Shown piece by piece: positions 1 through 5,241 of a DNA stretch of 59,071 nt. The DNA is taken from IMG/VR virus record IMGVR_UViG_3300021961_000108, positions 1 through 59,071 of that record; one strand, given 5' to 3'. The position numbers and the translations under genes are program-made. Each line of letters starts with the position of its first letter. Positions within the stretch are counted from its first letter, which is position 1. Origin of the DNA: a virus. The notes below the pieces were generated by a model. It ran no database searches, had not been told where the DNA came from, and saw only the letters and a list, made by a program, of their open reading frames with translations.

Positions 1-76
1 TCGCATGGGATCGCCATGCCAACAAAGATTCCACGAACGGTACGCTTGAACTCTTCGACGATTGGAAACTTTTCCA
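1..76 (-). CDS. Hypothetical protein, 3' part outside window
   Basis: Only the first 25 codons are inside the window; the protein begins MEKFPIVEEFKRTVRGIF and is cut by the left edge. An AAGG ribosome site lies about 6 bases before the ATG at 76. The gene follows the stop of the 59-residue gene upstream by 12 bases, so the two are probably co-transcribed. Composition is G+C-rich like the other leftward genes here. No family is recognised and nothing can be said about function. Confidence 0.5.
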
Positions 77-88
77 TATACTACCTTT

Positions 89-268
89 TCAGTTAGTGGC
101 TTCCATTACATCGAACGTGATACACTTGTCAAGATAGATGGAACGATAACCCTGCTCGGCCTTGACCGTCAAGAGCATACGATATCCAAACGTCCTAACC
201 GCGACCACTTCACCGTTCACAATCTCGCCGTTAGCATATTCGGCGAAAACAAAGTCACCAATTTTCAT
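89..268 (-). CDS. Small hypothetical protein (59 aa)
   Basis: A 59-residue protein starting MKIGDFVFAEYANGEIVNGE. The pattern is a short beta-rich fold with alternating hydrophobic residues, like many small phage proteins with an SH3-like or KOW-like barrel, but this is only an impression. The start is supported by a purine-rich GGAAAAGGAAAAG ribosome site just upstream and by a sigma70-like promoter ending 28 bases before the ATG. It is followed by another leftward gene after 12 bases. The overlapping rightward frame is longer but has no ribosome site and unnatural composition. Function unknown. Confidence 0.6.
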   Translation of the reverse strand: MKIGDFVFAEYANGEIVNGEVVAVRTFGYRMLLTVKAEQGYRSIYLDKCITFDVMEATN

Positions 269-295
269 TTTCTTTTCCTTTTCCTTTATATCGAC

Positions 296-323
296 ATCCT
301 ACATTCGAGACTTGAGTTGTCAA
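296..323 (-). promoter_or_regulatory. Leftward sigma70-like promoter, copy 1
   Basis: Read on the minus strand this is TTGACA, a 16-base spacer, then TAGGAT. A pyrimidine tract (CTAATTTTTTTTC) precedes it and the bases before the -10 are AATG, as in the sister copies. It directly serves the 59-residue gene starting at 268. It begins right after the stop codon of the preceding gene, so each small gene carries its own promoter. Confidence 0.7.
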
Positions 324-338
324 GAAAAAAAATTAGGA

Positions 339-479
339 TCAGTATTCCCCGTTATCCTCGACCACTTCCTCACCGACAACCTCGCAGTGTTCCCCACAAT
401 CGGGGCAGATACCGTAGTCGGTTTGGGCGAAGGTCATATCAGCACCACAGCATTCTGACGAAAAGTAGACGTTTACCAT
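339..479 (-). CDS. Small Cys-rich (zinc-ribbon-like) protein, 46 aa
   Basis: A 46-residue acidic protein with a cysteine pattern ECC at 9-11 and CPDCGEHC at 25-32, i.e. two closely spaced Cys pairs of the kind that bind one zinc ion in a rubredoxin or zinc-ribbon knuckle. The C-terminus is strongly acidic (EEVVEDNGEY). The start ATG at 479 follows the purine-rich GGGAGAAAAAG ribosome site. A dedicated promoter lies at 506-532 and the next gene's promoter starts directly after its stop. Such small phage zinc proteins often bind host proteins or nucleic acid, but the target here is unknown. Confidence 0.65.
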   Translation of the reverse strand: MVNVYFSSECCGADMTFAQTDYGICPDCGEHCEVVGEEVVEDNGEY

Positions 480-505
480 TGTCTTTTTCTCCCTTTCTTT
501 CTTCT

Positions 506-532
506 ATCCTACATTAGATATCGACAAGTCAA
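506..532 (-). promoter_or_regulatory. Leftward sigma70-like promoter, copy 2
   Basis: Minus-strand TTGACT, 15-base spacer, TAGGAT, preceded by CTAATTTC and a T-rich tract. This is the first promoter of its cluster. Unlike copies 1, 3 and 4 it has a conserved GCAAATATTGTGCCA element exactly 32 bases upstream of the -35 (565-580). Confidence 0.65.
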
Positions 533-564
533 CAAAAAGAAATTAGGAAACGAAAATTATCTTT

Positions 565-580
565 TGGCACAATATTTGCT
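565..580 (+). promoter_or_regulatory. TGGCAC-N5-TTGCT element (sigma54-like, or upstream element of the leftward promoter)
   Basis: On the plus strand the sequence is TGGCAC AATAT TTGCT, which matches the sigma54 -24/-12 pattern with GG and GC exactly 10 bases apart. A weaker second copy (TGGCAC-N5-TTGAG, 583-598) follows directly. Read on the minus strand it is GCAAATATTGTGCCA, 32 bases upstream of the -35 of promoter copy 2. Rightward it would transcribe only the non-coding stretch to 760. It could be a sigma54 promoter or an activator site; the sequence cannot decide. Confidence 0.4.
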
Positions 581-760
581 CCTGGCACACGTTTTGAGTC
601 GATACTCGTCGTAAGTTATTGCCACACAAGTACTTACGTCAAAATTGCGGCCGCTTTTTCGCTCTAAGTACTTATCTCACAAGGGTTTACGTCGAGCATC
701 GTAGTTTCACGATATTGCCCCCCTTATGGGGGAGGGTACGATCACCCCTCCAATGGTGGG
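581..760. other. Non-coding region with direct repeats, palindromes and GC hairpins
   Basis: No convincing gene. It contains the direct repeat CACAAG-N3-TTACGTC at 625-640 and 678-693 (13 of 16 bases equal), two AAGTACTT palindromes at 628-635 and 666-673, and G/C-rich hairpins around 716-770 (CCCCC-TTAT-GGGGG, and GGTGGG-TCAT-CCCACC over the stop codon of the next leftward gene). It may be a regulatory or small-RNA region between two leftward clusters. Confidence 0.5.
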
Positions 761-961
761 TCATCCCACCTTGTGCATGAATACCCTACTGATGCCACAC
801 GATGATACCGCCCAATCGGGGCAGTCCCAAATCCAATCGGGCAACCCCTTACTTTGTGGGTGAAAATATCCGTCAACATGTAACGTATCGGGATTATTTG
901 GAACCTTTTGAACATTCAAGTTATATGATTCTAACCGGACTATCATTTCCGAAACGCTCAT
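761..961 (-). CDS. Hypothetical protein, 66 aa
   Basis: A 66-residue protein starting MSVSEMIVRLESYNLNVQKV and rich in Trp (DWIWDCPDWAV) with two Cys near the C-terminus. The start at 961 was chosen over an in-frame upstream ATG at 1054 because AAAGGG lies 6 bases before it and because the upstream ATG would overlap the preceding gene. It follows that gene's stop by 10 bases, so the two form an operon. A GGTGGG/CCCACC hairpin overlaps the stop codon. No family is recognised. Confidence 0.6.
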   Translation of the reverse strand: MSVSEMIVRLESYNLNVQKVPNNPDTLHVDGYFHPQSKGLPDWIWDCPDWAVSSCGISRVFMHKVG

Positions 962-971
962 GATATACCCT

Positions 972-1181
972 TTACTTCCTGAGACTCGCACCATTCGCCT
1001 TAGCATACCGATACATAGCCTTTTCGTCAATCGCAAATCGACGCACACCGTCAAGGGTGTCGAAACTCCAATGGTATTCTAATACCCTTGACCGTACCAT
1101 CCATCGACCATCGAAATGACCCGTATCCTTCAAGTCATATTGTAGACTATTCAGTATCTTTTCTAACTGCTTGCGATTCAT
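972..1181 (-). CDS. Hypothetical protein, 69 aa
   Basis: A 69-residue basic protein starting MNRKQLEKILNSLQYDLKDT. The N-terminus is a predicted amphipathic helix, followed by a W-rich strand segment (GRWMVRSRVLEYHWSF) and a second helix (DEKAMYRYAKANG). The start at 1181 is preferred to the in-frame ATG at 1205 because a strong AAGGAAGGAAAG ribosome site lies between them. The ATG at 1205 also abuts the -10 box of the promoter at 1204-1231 and so precedes the transcript start. Function unknown. Confidence 0.6.
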   Translation of the reverse strand: MNRKQLEKILNSLQYDLKDTGHFDGRWMVRSRVLEYHWSFDTLDGVRRFAIDEKAMYRYAKANGASLRK

Positions 1182-1203
1182 TTTCTTTCCTTCCTTTTCC
1201 ATC

Positions 1204-1231
1204 ATCCTACATTACTTATCGTCTTTTGCAA
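1204..1231 (-). promoter_or_regulatory. Leftward sigma70-like promoter, copy 3
   Basis: Minus-strand TTGCAA, 16-base spacer ending AATG, TAGGAT, preceded by CTAATTTCTTTTC. Nearly identical over about 40 bases to copy 4. It drives the pair of genes starting at 1181 and 961. Confidence 0.7.
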
Positions 1232-1248
1232 GAAAAGAAATTAGAAAA

Positions 1249-1443
1249 TCATTCTTCGATCACAATCGGGACAAGGCTAATCTTTTCCCTTTCGGGAAAC
1301 TTTTCAACGGGCAGAAAATCCAACGGATCACGACCATTCGACCACACCGTACCACGATATTCACCGTTGTACCACACTGACCACTTATTCGTCCGAACTT
1401 GACGATGCTTGTAATTACGCTTTGCAACCATTGGCCTTTTCAT
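1249..1443 (-). CDS. Hypothetical protein, 64 aa
   Basis: A 64-residue basic protein starting MKRPMVAKRNYKHRQVRTNK and carrying several W and Y residues in a beta-like pattern (WSVWYNGEYRGTVWSNGRD). The start at 1443 was chosen over the in-frame ATG at 1470, which lies one base after the -10 box and therefore before the transcript start; an AAGGAAG-type ribosome site sits between the two. It has its own promoter (1472-1499). No homolog is recognised. The basic N-terminus and compact beta pattern would suit nucleic-acid binding, but this is a guess. Confidence 0.6.
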   Translation of the reverse strand: MKRPMVAKRNYKHRQVRTNKWSVWYNGEYRGTVWSNGRDPLDFLPVEKFPEREKISLVPIVIEE

Positions 1444-1471
1444 TTTTCTATCCTTTTCTTCCTTTTCCATG

Positions 1472-1499
1472 ATCCTACATTACTTATCGGCAATTGCAA
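1472..1499 (-). promoter_or_regulatory. Leftward sigma70-like promoter, copy 4
   Basis: Minus-strand TTGCAA, 16-base spacer, TAGGAT, preceded by CTAATTTCTTTTC. The CTAATTTC block includes the stop codon of the preceding gene (TGC TAA), so gene end and promoter are fused. Confidence 0.7.
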
Positions 1500-1508
1500 G
1501 AAAAGAAA

Positions 1509-1739
1509 TTAGCAGATTCCAAAATCCTCGACAACATAGCCCATATCGTCGATTCTAATAAATCCACCATCGTCACAGAATCCGAGATCGTTGTCGATTG
1601 CAATTTCGTTGTCATTCGCACGAACAGTGTCGAGCAAATCCATACCGAAAGCAACCCTATCGACGAGCGTAGTGAGGGACGTTTCGTTCAGGAAGTTTAC
1701 CAGTTCACCAACCGTATTCAGCACAATCGTATTCGTCAT
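1509..1739 (-). CDS. Hypothetical acidic protein, 76 aa
   Basis: A 76-residue acidic protein starting MTNTIVLNTVGELVNFLNET with a C-terminal half full of Asp (DNDLGFCDDGGFIRIDDMGY). The start at 1739 is preferred over an in-frame ATG at 1769 that overlaps the -10 box of promoter copy 5. The ribosome site is the AAAGAAAAGGATAG tract. The stop is embedded in promoter copy 4 of the next gene. Small acidic phage proteins are often DNA mimics or host-enzyme inhibitors, but no specific evidence supports that here. Confidence 0.6.
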   Translation of the reverse strand: MTNTIVLNTVGELVNFLNETSLTTLVDRVAFGMDLLDTVRANDNEIAIDNDLGFCDDGGFIRIDDMGYVVEDFGIC

Positions 1740-1767
1740 TTTTCTATCCTTTTCTTTCGTTTCCATC

Positions 1768-1795
1768 ATCCTACAAATATTATCGGCAATTGCAA
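1768..1795 (-). promoter_or_regulatory. Leftward sigma70-like promoter, copy 5
   Basis: Minus-strand TTGCAA, 16-base spacer, TAGGAT, preceded by CTGATTTTTTTCTC. It is the first promoter of the second leftward cluster. As in copy 2, a GCAAAT-N3-TGTGCCA element lies exactly 32 bases upstream of the -35. Confidence 0.7.
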
Positions 1796-1827
1796 GAGAA
1801 AAAAATCAGAGAAAAAAAGATTTGTTG

Positions 1828-1843
1828 TGGCACAGCATTTGCA
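1828..1843 (+). promoter_or_regulatory. TGGCAC-N5-TTGCA element, second copy
   Basis: Plus-strand TGGCAC AGCAT TTGCA with GG and GC 10 bases apart, the same arrangement as at 565-580 and the same 32-base distance to the leftward -35. About 11 bases downstream a CCC-N7-GGG hairpin with six T follows (1854-1872), so a rightward transcript would meet a terminator-like hairpin at its very start. It could be a sigma54-type promoter or an activator site for promoter copy 5. Confidence 0.4.
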
Positions 1844-2034
1844 GAGGCCGTCTCCCACCTATAGGGGGGTTTTTTCATTTTGGGCAGGATAGATAATTTG
1901 GGGAGTCTCGGCCGGGGGTGGTGCAAACACAATCCGTCACTCATAATATAATTGGCCGTATTTCCCCAAGTAATAAGTAAAAGAAAAAAGGGAAGCGTAT
2001 TGCTTCCCCCTTTTCCAGAATCACATTGAGAATA
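1844..2034. other. Non-coding region with an inverted repeat
   Basis: No supported gene. Inverted repeat: TTGGGGA-N5-GGCC at 1898-1913 pairs with GGCC-N5-TCCCCAA at 1954-1969, giving two short stems around a symmetric 5x5 internal loop and a loop of about 40 bases. This is a plausible structured RNA in either orientation. The terminator of the leftward regulator gene closes the region. Confidence 0.4.
1978..2015 (-). terminator. Intrinsic terminator of the leftward HTH gene
   Basis: The stem GGGAAGC/GCTTCCC (1990-1996 with 2002-2008, 5-base loop) is followed on the minus strand by TTTTTTCTTTT. On the plus strand it is followed by CCTTTTCC, so it may also stop rightward transcripts. Confidence 0.75.
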
Positions 2035-2289
2035 TCAACTAGATACTTGGGTTCGTAAATCCAAATTGATTCTGTTTTGTTCAACCATGTTTCGATTCTT
2101 TGGCTTGCGTCCACGATTTTTCTTCAGATCCAACTTGCGTCGTTGACGCCTAATCATTGGAGCAGTAATTCCTGTTGATCCCGAAATTCTAGCTAAATCT
2201 GTTGCTAATTCATCATCGCTTAACAAAACATGGTTATCTTTAATATATTGCAATTCTGATGGTGTCCACTTGTGATAAGATGATCTCAT
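2035..2289 (-). CDS. Small HTH DNA-binding protein (putative regulator)
   Basis: An 84-residue basic protein. Residues 8-50 form a helix-turn-helix-like segment (WTPSELQYIKDN, then DDELATDLARI and a third helix around PMIRRQRRK). A Lys/Arg/Asn-rich tail (KKNRGRKPKNRN) is typical of non-specific DNA contacts. The opening resembles that of the 270-residue protein at 3136. AAGGAG lies 10 bases before the ATG, a TTGCTA-N16-TATAAT promoter precedes it, and a terminator follows. It is transcribed divergently from the late block, a usual place for a switch regulator, so control of the late genes is a reasonable inference but is not shown. Confidence 0.65.
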   Translation of the reverse strand: MRSSYHKWTPSELQYIKDNHVLLSDDELATDLARISGSTGITAPMIRRQRRKLDLKKNRGRKPKNRNMVEQNRINLDLRTQVSS

Positions 2290-2316
2290 AAATGTGTGTC
2301 TCCTTGAAACTAGACT

Positions 2317-2330
2317 AAAGGTGTACTAAC
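2317..2330 (+). promoter_or_regulatory. GGTGTACTAA motif, candidate late promoter
   Basis: AAAGGTGTACTAAC lies about 50 bases before the first rightward gene. The same GGTGTAyWA core recurs before the portal (8281), after the capsid terminator (13633) and before the second baseplate-like gene (33887), always 40-55 bases from a start codon. It could be the element read by the phage sigma factor encoded just downstream. Confidence 0.35.
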
Positions 2331-2338
2331 GTTATTAT

Positions 2339-2366
2339 TATATATCGTTGATCATTTATAGCAAGG
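2339..2366 (-). promoter_or_regulatory. Promoter of the HTH gene
   Basis: Minus-strand TTGCTA, 16-base spacer, TATAAT, about 50 bases before the start at 2289. It lies in the 85-base divergent gap between the leftward regulator and the rightward late block. Confidence 0.5.
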
Positions 2367-2374
2367 GCCGAATT

Positions 2375-2533
2375 ATGACTAAAAAATACCAACTTACCCC
2401 TTCTGTATTACATACAATAGCTAAAGAAGTTGATGTTTCCCACGATCTTACACTACAATCCGACAAAACCATAGCAGAATTACTGGATGAAGAAAAAAAC
2501 AAAGAAGCCGATAATAAAGAAGAAAAAGAATAG
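2375..2533 (+). CDS. Small hypothetical protein (52 aa)
   Basis: A 52-residue protein starting MTKKYQLTPSVLHTIAKEVD and ending in a highly charged Glu/Lys tail. The ATG at 2375 has AAGGG 9 bases upstream and is preferred over an upstream ATG at 2348 with no ribosome site. Its end overlaps the sigma-factor gene by 47 bases in another frame, which suggests translational coupling. First gene of the rightward block. No recognised domain. Confidence 0.55.
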   Translation: MTKKYQLTPSVLHTIAKEVDVSHDLTLQSDKTIAELLDEEKNKEADNKEEKE

Positions 2534-3149
2534 TAACAAATCATCTTTACCAAACAATGTTTCAGAAAGTGATTTTTTAATAGCTATTGATAATGTGGCT
2601 AAAAAACTAGCCCATAAGTTTAAGTTTGGCTATCATAGTTTTGAGGATATGAAACAACAAGCTATTATTTTTGGATTAGAATGTTTAGAAAAATATGATA
2701 GTAATCGTCCCCTAGAAAACTTTTTATGGACCCACGTTCGTAATAGACTTTTCAACTATAAAAGAGACAACTATCAAAGGCCCGATAAACCATGCTTAAA
2801 ATGCCCCGAGAATGACCCATCTTTTTCCTGCTCAAATAATGGCTGCAAAGCTTTTTCTAACAAATCGGACTGTGAACTATACAAACTATGGGAAAAAAGA
2901 AATAATAATAAGAAAAACTTAATGAGCCCCCAAAATATTGATGATATGAGTTTATTTTCAAAAACATCCAGCATATGTACTGATATAGAGAATAAAGAGA
3001 TACTAGATCTAATAGATAAATATATTTCTCCAGCGGACAGATCATTATACATCAAATTTAAACACGGACAAAAAATATCTAGTATAGAACTAAACAAATT
3101 AAAAGAAACAATATTAAATATTATTAAAGACCACCATGACCATTCGTAA
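2487..3149 (+). CDS. Phage RNA polymerase sigma factor (T4 gp55-like, late transcription), with Cys cluster
   Basis: A 220-residue protein. Residues about 36-95 match sigma70 region 2: a core-binding helix (KKLAHKFKFGYHSFEDMKQQ) followed by the -10 recognition segment (LECLEKYDSNRPLENFLWTHVRNRLFNYKRD). This is the arrangement of small late sigma factors such as T4 gp55. After it come C103, C106, C115, C120 and C129 (CLKC...C....C), a possible zinc site not present in housekeeping sigma factors. A Lys-rich N-terminus precedes region 2. The C-terminus could act as a weak region 4 or a clamp-binding tail. The start overlaps the previous gene. Expected role: redirect host RNA polymerase to phage late promoters. 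Confidence 0.8.
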   Translation: MKKKTKKPIIKKKKNSNKSSLPNNVSESDFLIAIDNVAKKLAHKFKFGYHSFEDMKQQAIIFGLECLEKYDSNRPLENFLWTHVRNRLFNYKRDNYQRPDKPCLKCPENDPSFSCSNNGCKAFSNKSDCELYKLWEKRNNNKKNLMSPQNIDDMSLFSKTSSICTDIENKEILDLIDKYISPADRSLYIKFKHGQKISSIELNKLKETILNIIKDHHDHS

Positions 3150-3948
3150 AAAACGCGGACAACTAAGTTTAGATGAAGAAAAATATATTCGAGATAATAT
3201 TGAAACATTATCCATAGAAGATATTGCTAATCATTTAAATCGTAGTCCCGCCCCAATACAAAAATACGCTGAACAAAATTATTTATTTAGCGATCAAGCT
3301 GATACTAACTATTTAAAACTCAAGTTGCATAGCAAACCATTTTGGTCCGAAATTACCAAACAATTTGATAATTCATCAGGAGAATTAGAATACTTTGAAA
3401 ATACATGGGTTAGCCTTATTAAACAATTTAGAGAAGACGTTCTTCCTGCTGAAGAATTACAAATTAAACAATTTATAACTATTGATATTCTTATTAATAG
3501 AAGCATGAAAGAAAGAAAGCGTCATATAGCTGATACTGAAAAACTACAACATGAGGTAGATAAAGAGTATGCTAAAAGCGAAGATGTACGAGATATTCCG
3601 AAACTGGCCAACCTGGAAACGCAACTATCATTCGCCCGTAACAGCATCGCTAATTACACTAATGAATATACCAAGCTGCTTAACGAACAACAAAAAATTA
3701 GTAAAGATCTTAAAGCTACTCGCGAACAAAGAATCAAACGAATAGAAGATGGCAAAAGCTCTTGGACAGGATTAATACGAATGCTTGAAGATGAAGAGAT
3801 AAGAGAAAAACAAGGAAGAGAAATGGAAATATTACGTTTAGCCACAGTTAATCAAAAAAATAAACTTGAAGAATATCACCAATTCTCTAATAATATAGTG
3901 GATAAACCATTTTTAACACCAGATAGCGTGGAGAAAAACAATGACTAA
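3136..3948 (+). CDS. Putative terminase small subunit (HTH plus coiled coil)
   Basis: A 270-residue protein. Residues 10-47 form an HTH (LDEEKYIRDNIETLSIEDIANHL, then PIQKYAEQ); residues about 115-240 are long charged helices typical of a coiled coil. This order, DNA-binding head then oligomerisation helices, is that of many small terminase subunits that recognise the packaging site, and the large terminase is four genes downstream. The start overlaps the sigma-factor gene by 14 bases and the end overlaps the next gene by 8 bases. It could alternatively be a DNA-binding regulator; no sequence-specific terminase motif is visible. Confidence 0.5.
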   Translation: MTIRKKRGQLSLDEEKYIRDNIETLSIEDIANHLNRSPAPIQKYAEQNYLFSDQADTNYLKLKLHSKPFWSEITKQFDNSSGELEYFENTWVSLIKQFREDVLPAEELQIKQFITIDILINRSMKERKRHIADTEKLQHEVDKEYAKSEDVRDIPKLANLETQLSFARNSIANYTNEYTKLLNEQQKISKDLKATREQRIKRIEDGKSSWTGLIRMLEDEEIREKQGREMEILRLATVNQKNKLEEYHQFSNNIVDKPFLTPDSVEKNND

Positions 3949-4978
3949 AATTGCCGTAATAACAGGAGTCTCAGGACAAGATGGTAGTTACTTATCAGAA
4001 TACCTATTAGATTCTCCAGACTATTCTAGTGTGATTGGCCTATATCGCCGCTCATCTAACATCTCATCACTAGCCCGAATAAACCATCTTCTGCATCACC
4101 CCAAATTCATAACAGAAGAATGTGATCTAACAGATCCTCATAGCATAACACACATTATTAAAAAGTATGCTCCTCATGAGTTTTATAATCTAGCAGCTCA
4201 GAGTCATGTTGGAACCAGCTTTAAACAACCCAATTTAACTTTTGATGTTAATACTCTAGGAGTAATTAATATTATAGAAAGTATTCTTCAATATTCTCCT
4301 CATACTCGTTTTTACCAAGCGAGCACCAGCGAAATGTTTGGTCAAGAATTTACCGCAATTGAAAATGCTTCATTAAATATTATTGAAAAATTTCAGGACG
4401 AAAATACTCCTTTTAAACCTCAAAGTCCTTATGGGGCCAGCAAACTAGCATCTCATAATCTGGTGCGCATATATCGTGAAGGATACAATTTTTATGGTTG
4501 TTGCGGCATACTATTTAATCATGAAAGTCCACGACGCGGCGTTAATTTTGTAACTAAAAAAATTACTGATTATATTGGCCAACTAGAAAATGGTTTAACT
4601 AATGATAAGCTACATTTGGGAAATCTTAATAGTTGTCGAGACTGGGGCCATGCTAAAGATTATGTAAGAGCTATGCACATAATGTTACAGCAACAAAGTG
4701 CTGATGATTTTGTTATAGCAACTGGCATTACTCACTCTATTAAAGAATTTTTGCTAGCAGCTTTTAATATGGTAAATAAAAATTACGAAGATTATGTTGT
4801 AGTAGATAGTTCTTTTATTCGTCCGGCAGAAGTTGATTATTTGCGCGGTCGATCAACCAAAGCATACCATTTACTAGGGTGGACTCCTCAAATATCTTTT
4901 GATTCATTAGTAGAAGATATGGTTAACTATGATATTAAATATTATAGCAACAGTAAATTTAAAAAAACAAGTAAATGA
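3941..4978 (+). CDS. gmd: GDP-mannose 4,6-dehydratase
   Basis: 345 residues, full family length. It converts GDP-D-mannose to GDP-4-keto-6-deoxymannose, the precursor of fucose, rhamnose and perosamine units. Visible features: Rossmann NAD(P) loop TGVSGQDGSYL (8-18), the family signature NLAAQSHVG (83-91), catalytic segment STSEMFG (T129, E131), YGASK with Y164 and K168, and RDWGHAKDYV near 233. The stretch between E131 and Y164 is about 11 residues longer than in E. coli Gmd. It sits inside the packaging operon with overlapping ends, so it is expressed with late genes. A partner reductase or epimerase is not in the window. Likely role: altering host or virion glycans. Confidence 0.9.
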   Translation: MTKIAVITGVSGQDGSYLSEYLLDSPDYSSVIGLYRRSSNISSLARINHLLHHPKFITEECDLTDPHSITHIIKKYAPHEFYNLAAQSHVGTSFKQPNLTFDVNTLGVINIIESILQYSPHTRFYQASTSEMFGQEFTAIENASLNIIEKFQDENTPFKPQSPYGASKLASHNLVRIYREGYNFYGCCGILFNHESPRRGVNFVTKKITDYIGQLENGLTNDKLHLGNLNSCRDWGHAKDYVRAMHIMLQQQSADDFVIATGITHSIKEFLLAAFNMVNKNYEDYVVVDSSFIRPAEVDYLRGRSTKAYHLLGWTPQISFDSLVEDMVNYDIKYYSNSKFKKTSK

Positions 4979-5241
4979 GAAATTTTGATTCGCCAGAATA
5001 TAAGTTATGGAGAAAAAAAGTTTATACTAGAGATAGTCACAAATGTCAGTGGCCTAATTGTAATAGCAAAAAAAGACTTAATGCTCATCATATAAAAACT
5101 TGGGCAAACTTTCCAGGATTACGATTTGATACTAACAACGGAATAACACTATGTTATGAACATCACAAAATGATACGAGGAAATGAATCATACTACGAGG
5201 CCGTTTTTCTTAAAATAGTAGCGGATAAAAAAAATGAATGA
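4975..5241 (+). CDS. HNH endonuclease
   Basis: An 88-residue compact HNH protein: C24 and C29 (CQWPNC), then NAHHIKTW with H38 and H39, N54 (TNNGITLC) and C60 with H63/H64 (CYEHH). This gives a zinc-ribbed beta-beta-alpha-metal nuclease site with every key residue present. The start overlaps the gmd stop (ATGA) and the end overlaps the ERCC4 gene by 8 bases. HNH proteins close to terminase genes are common in phages and are needed for packaging cleavage in HK97-type systems. The alternative is a free-standing homing enzyme, which is less likely given the tight operon overlaps. Confidence 0.85.
   Translation: MRNFDSPEYKLWRKKVYTRDSHKCQWPNCNSKKRLNAHHIKTWANFPGLRFDTNNGITLCYEHHKMIRGNESYYEAVFLKIVADKKNE

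Noticed and set aside
1854-1872. CCC-N7-GGG hairpin with six T as a terminator
   Set aside because: The stem is short and no rightward gene precedes it, so it is mentioned only as context for the sigma54-like element.
62-1896. Several rightward open frames of 69-151 codons across the left segment
   Set aside because: They lie opposite leftward genes with clear promoters and ribosome sites, have no ribosome sites themselves, and read as low-complexity Ser/Phe/His-rich shadows.
1741-1940. Leftward 54-codon frame MSDGLCLHHP.. in the second non-coding region
   Set aside because: No ribosome site, runs through promoter copy 5 and has implausible composition (Pro/Phe/Ser-rich).
2494-2500. In-frame A_AAA_AAC slippery heptamer at the end of the 52-residue gene
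   Set aside because: A -1 shift leads to a stop after about six codons and not into the sigma-factor frame, so programmed frameshifting between the two is not supported.
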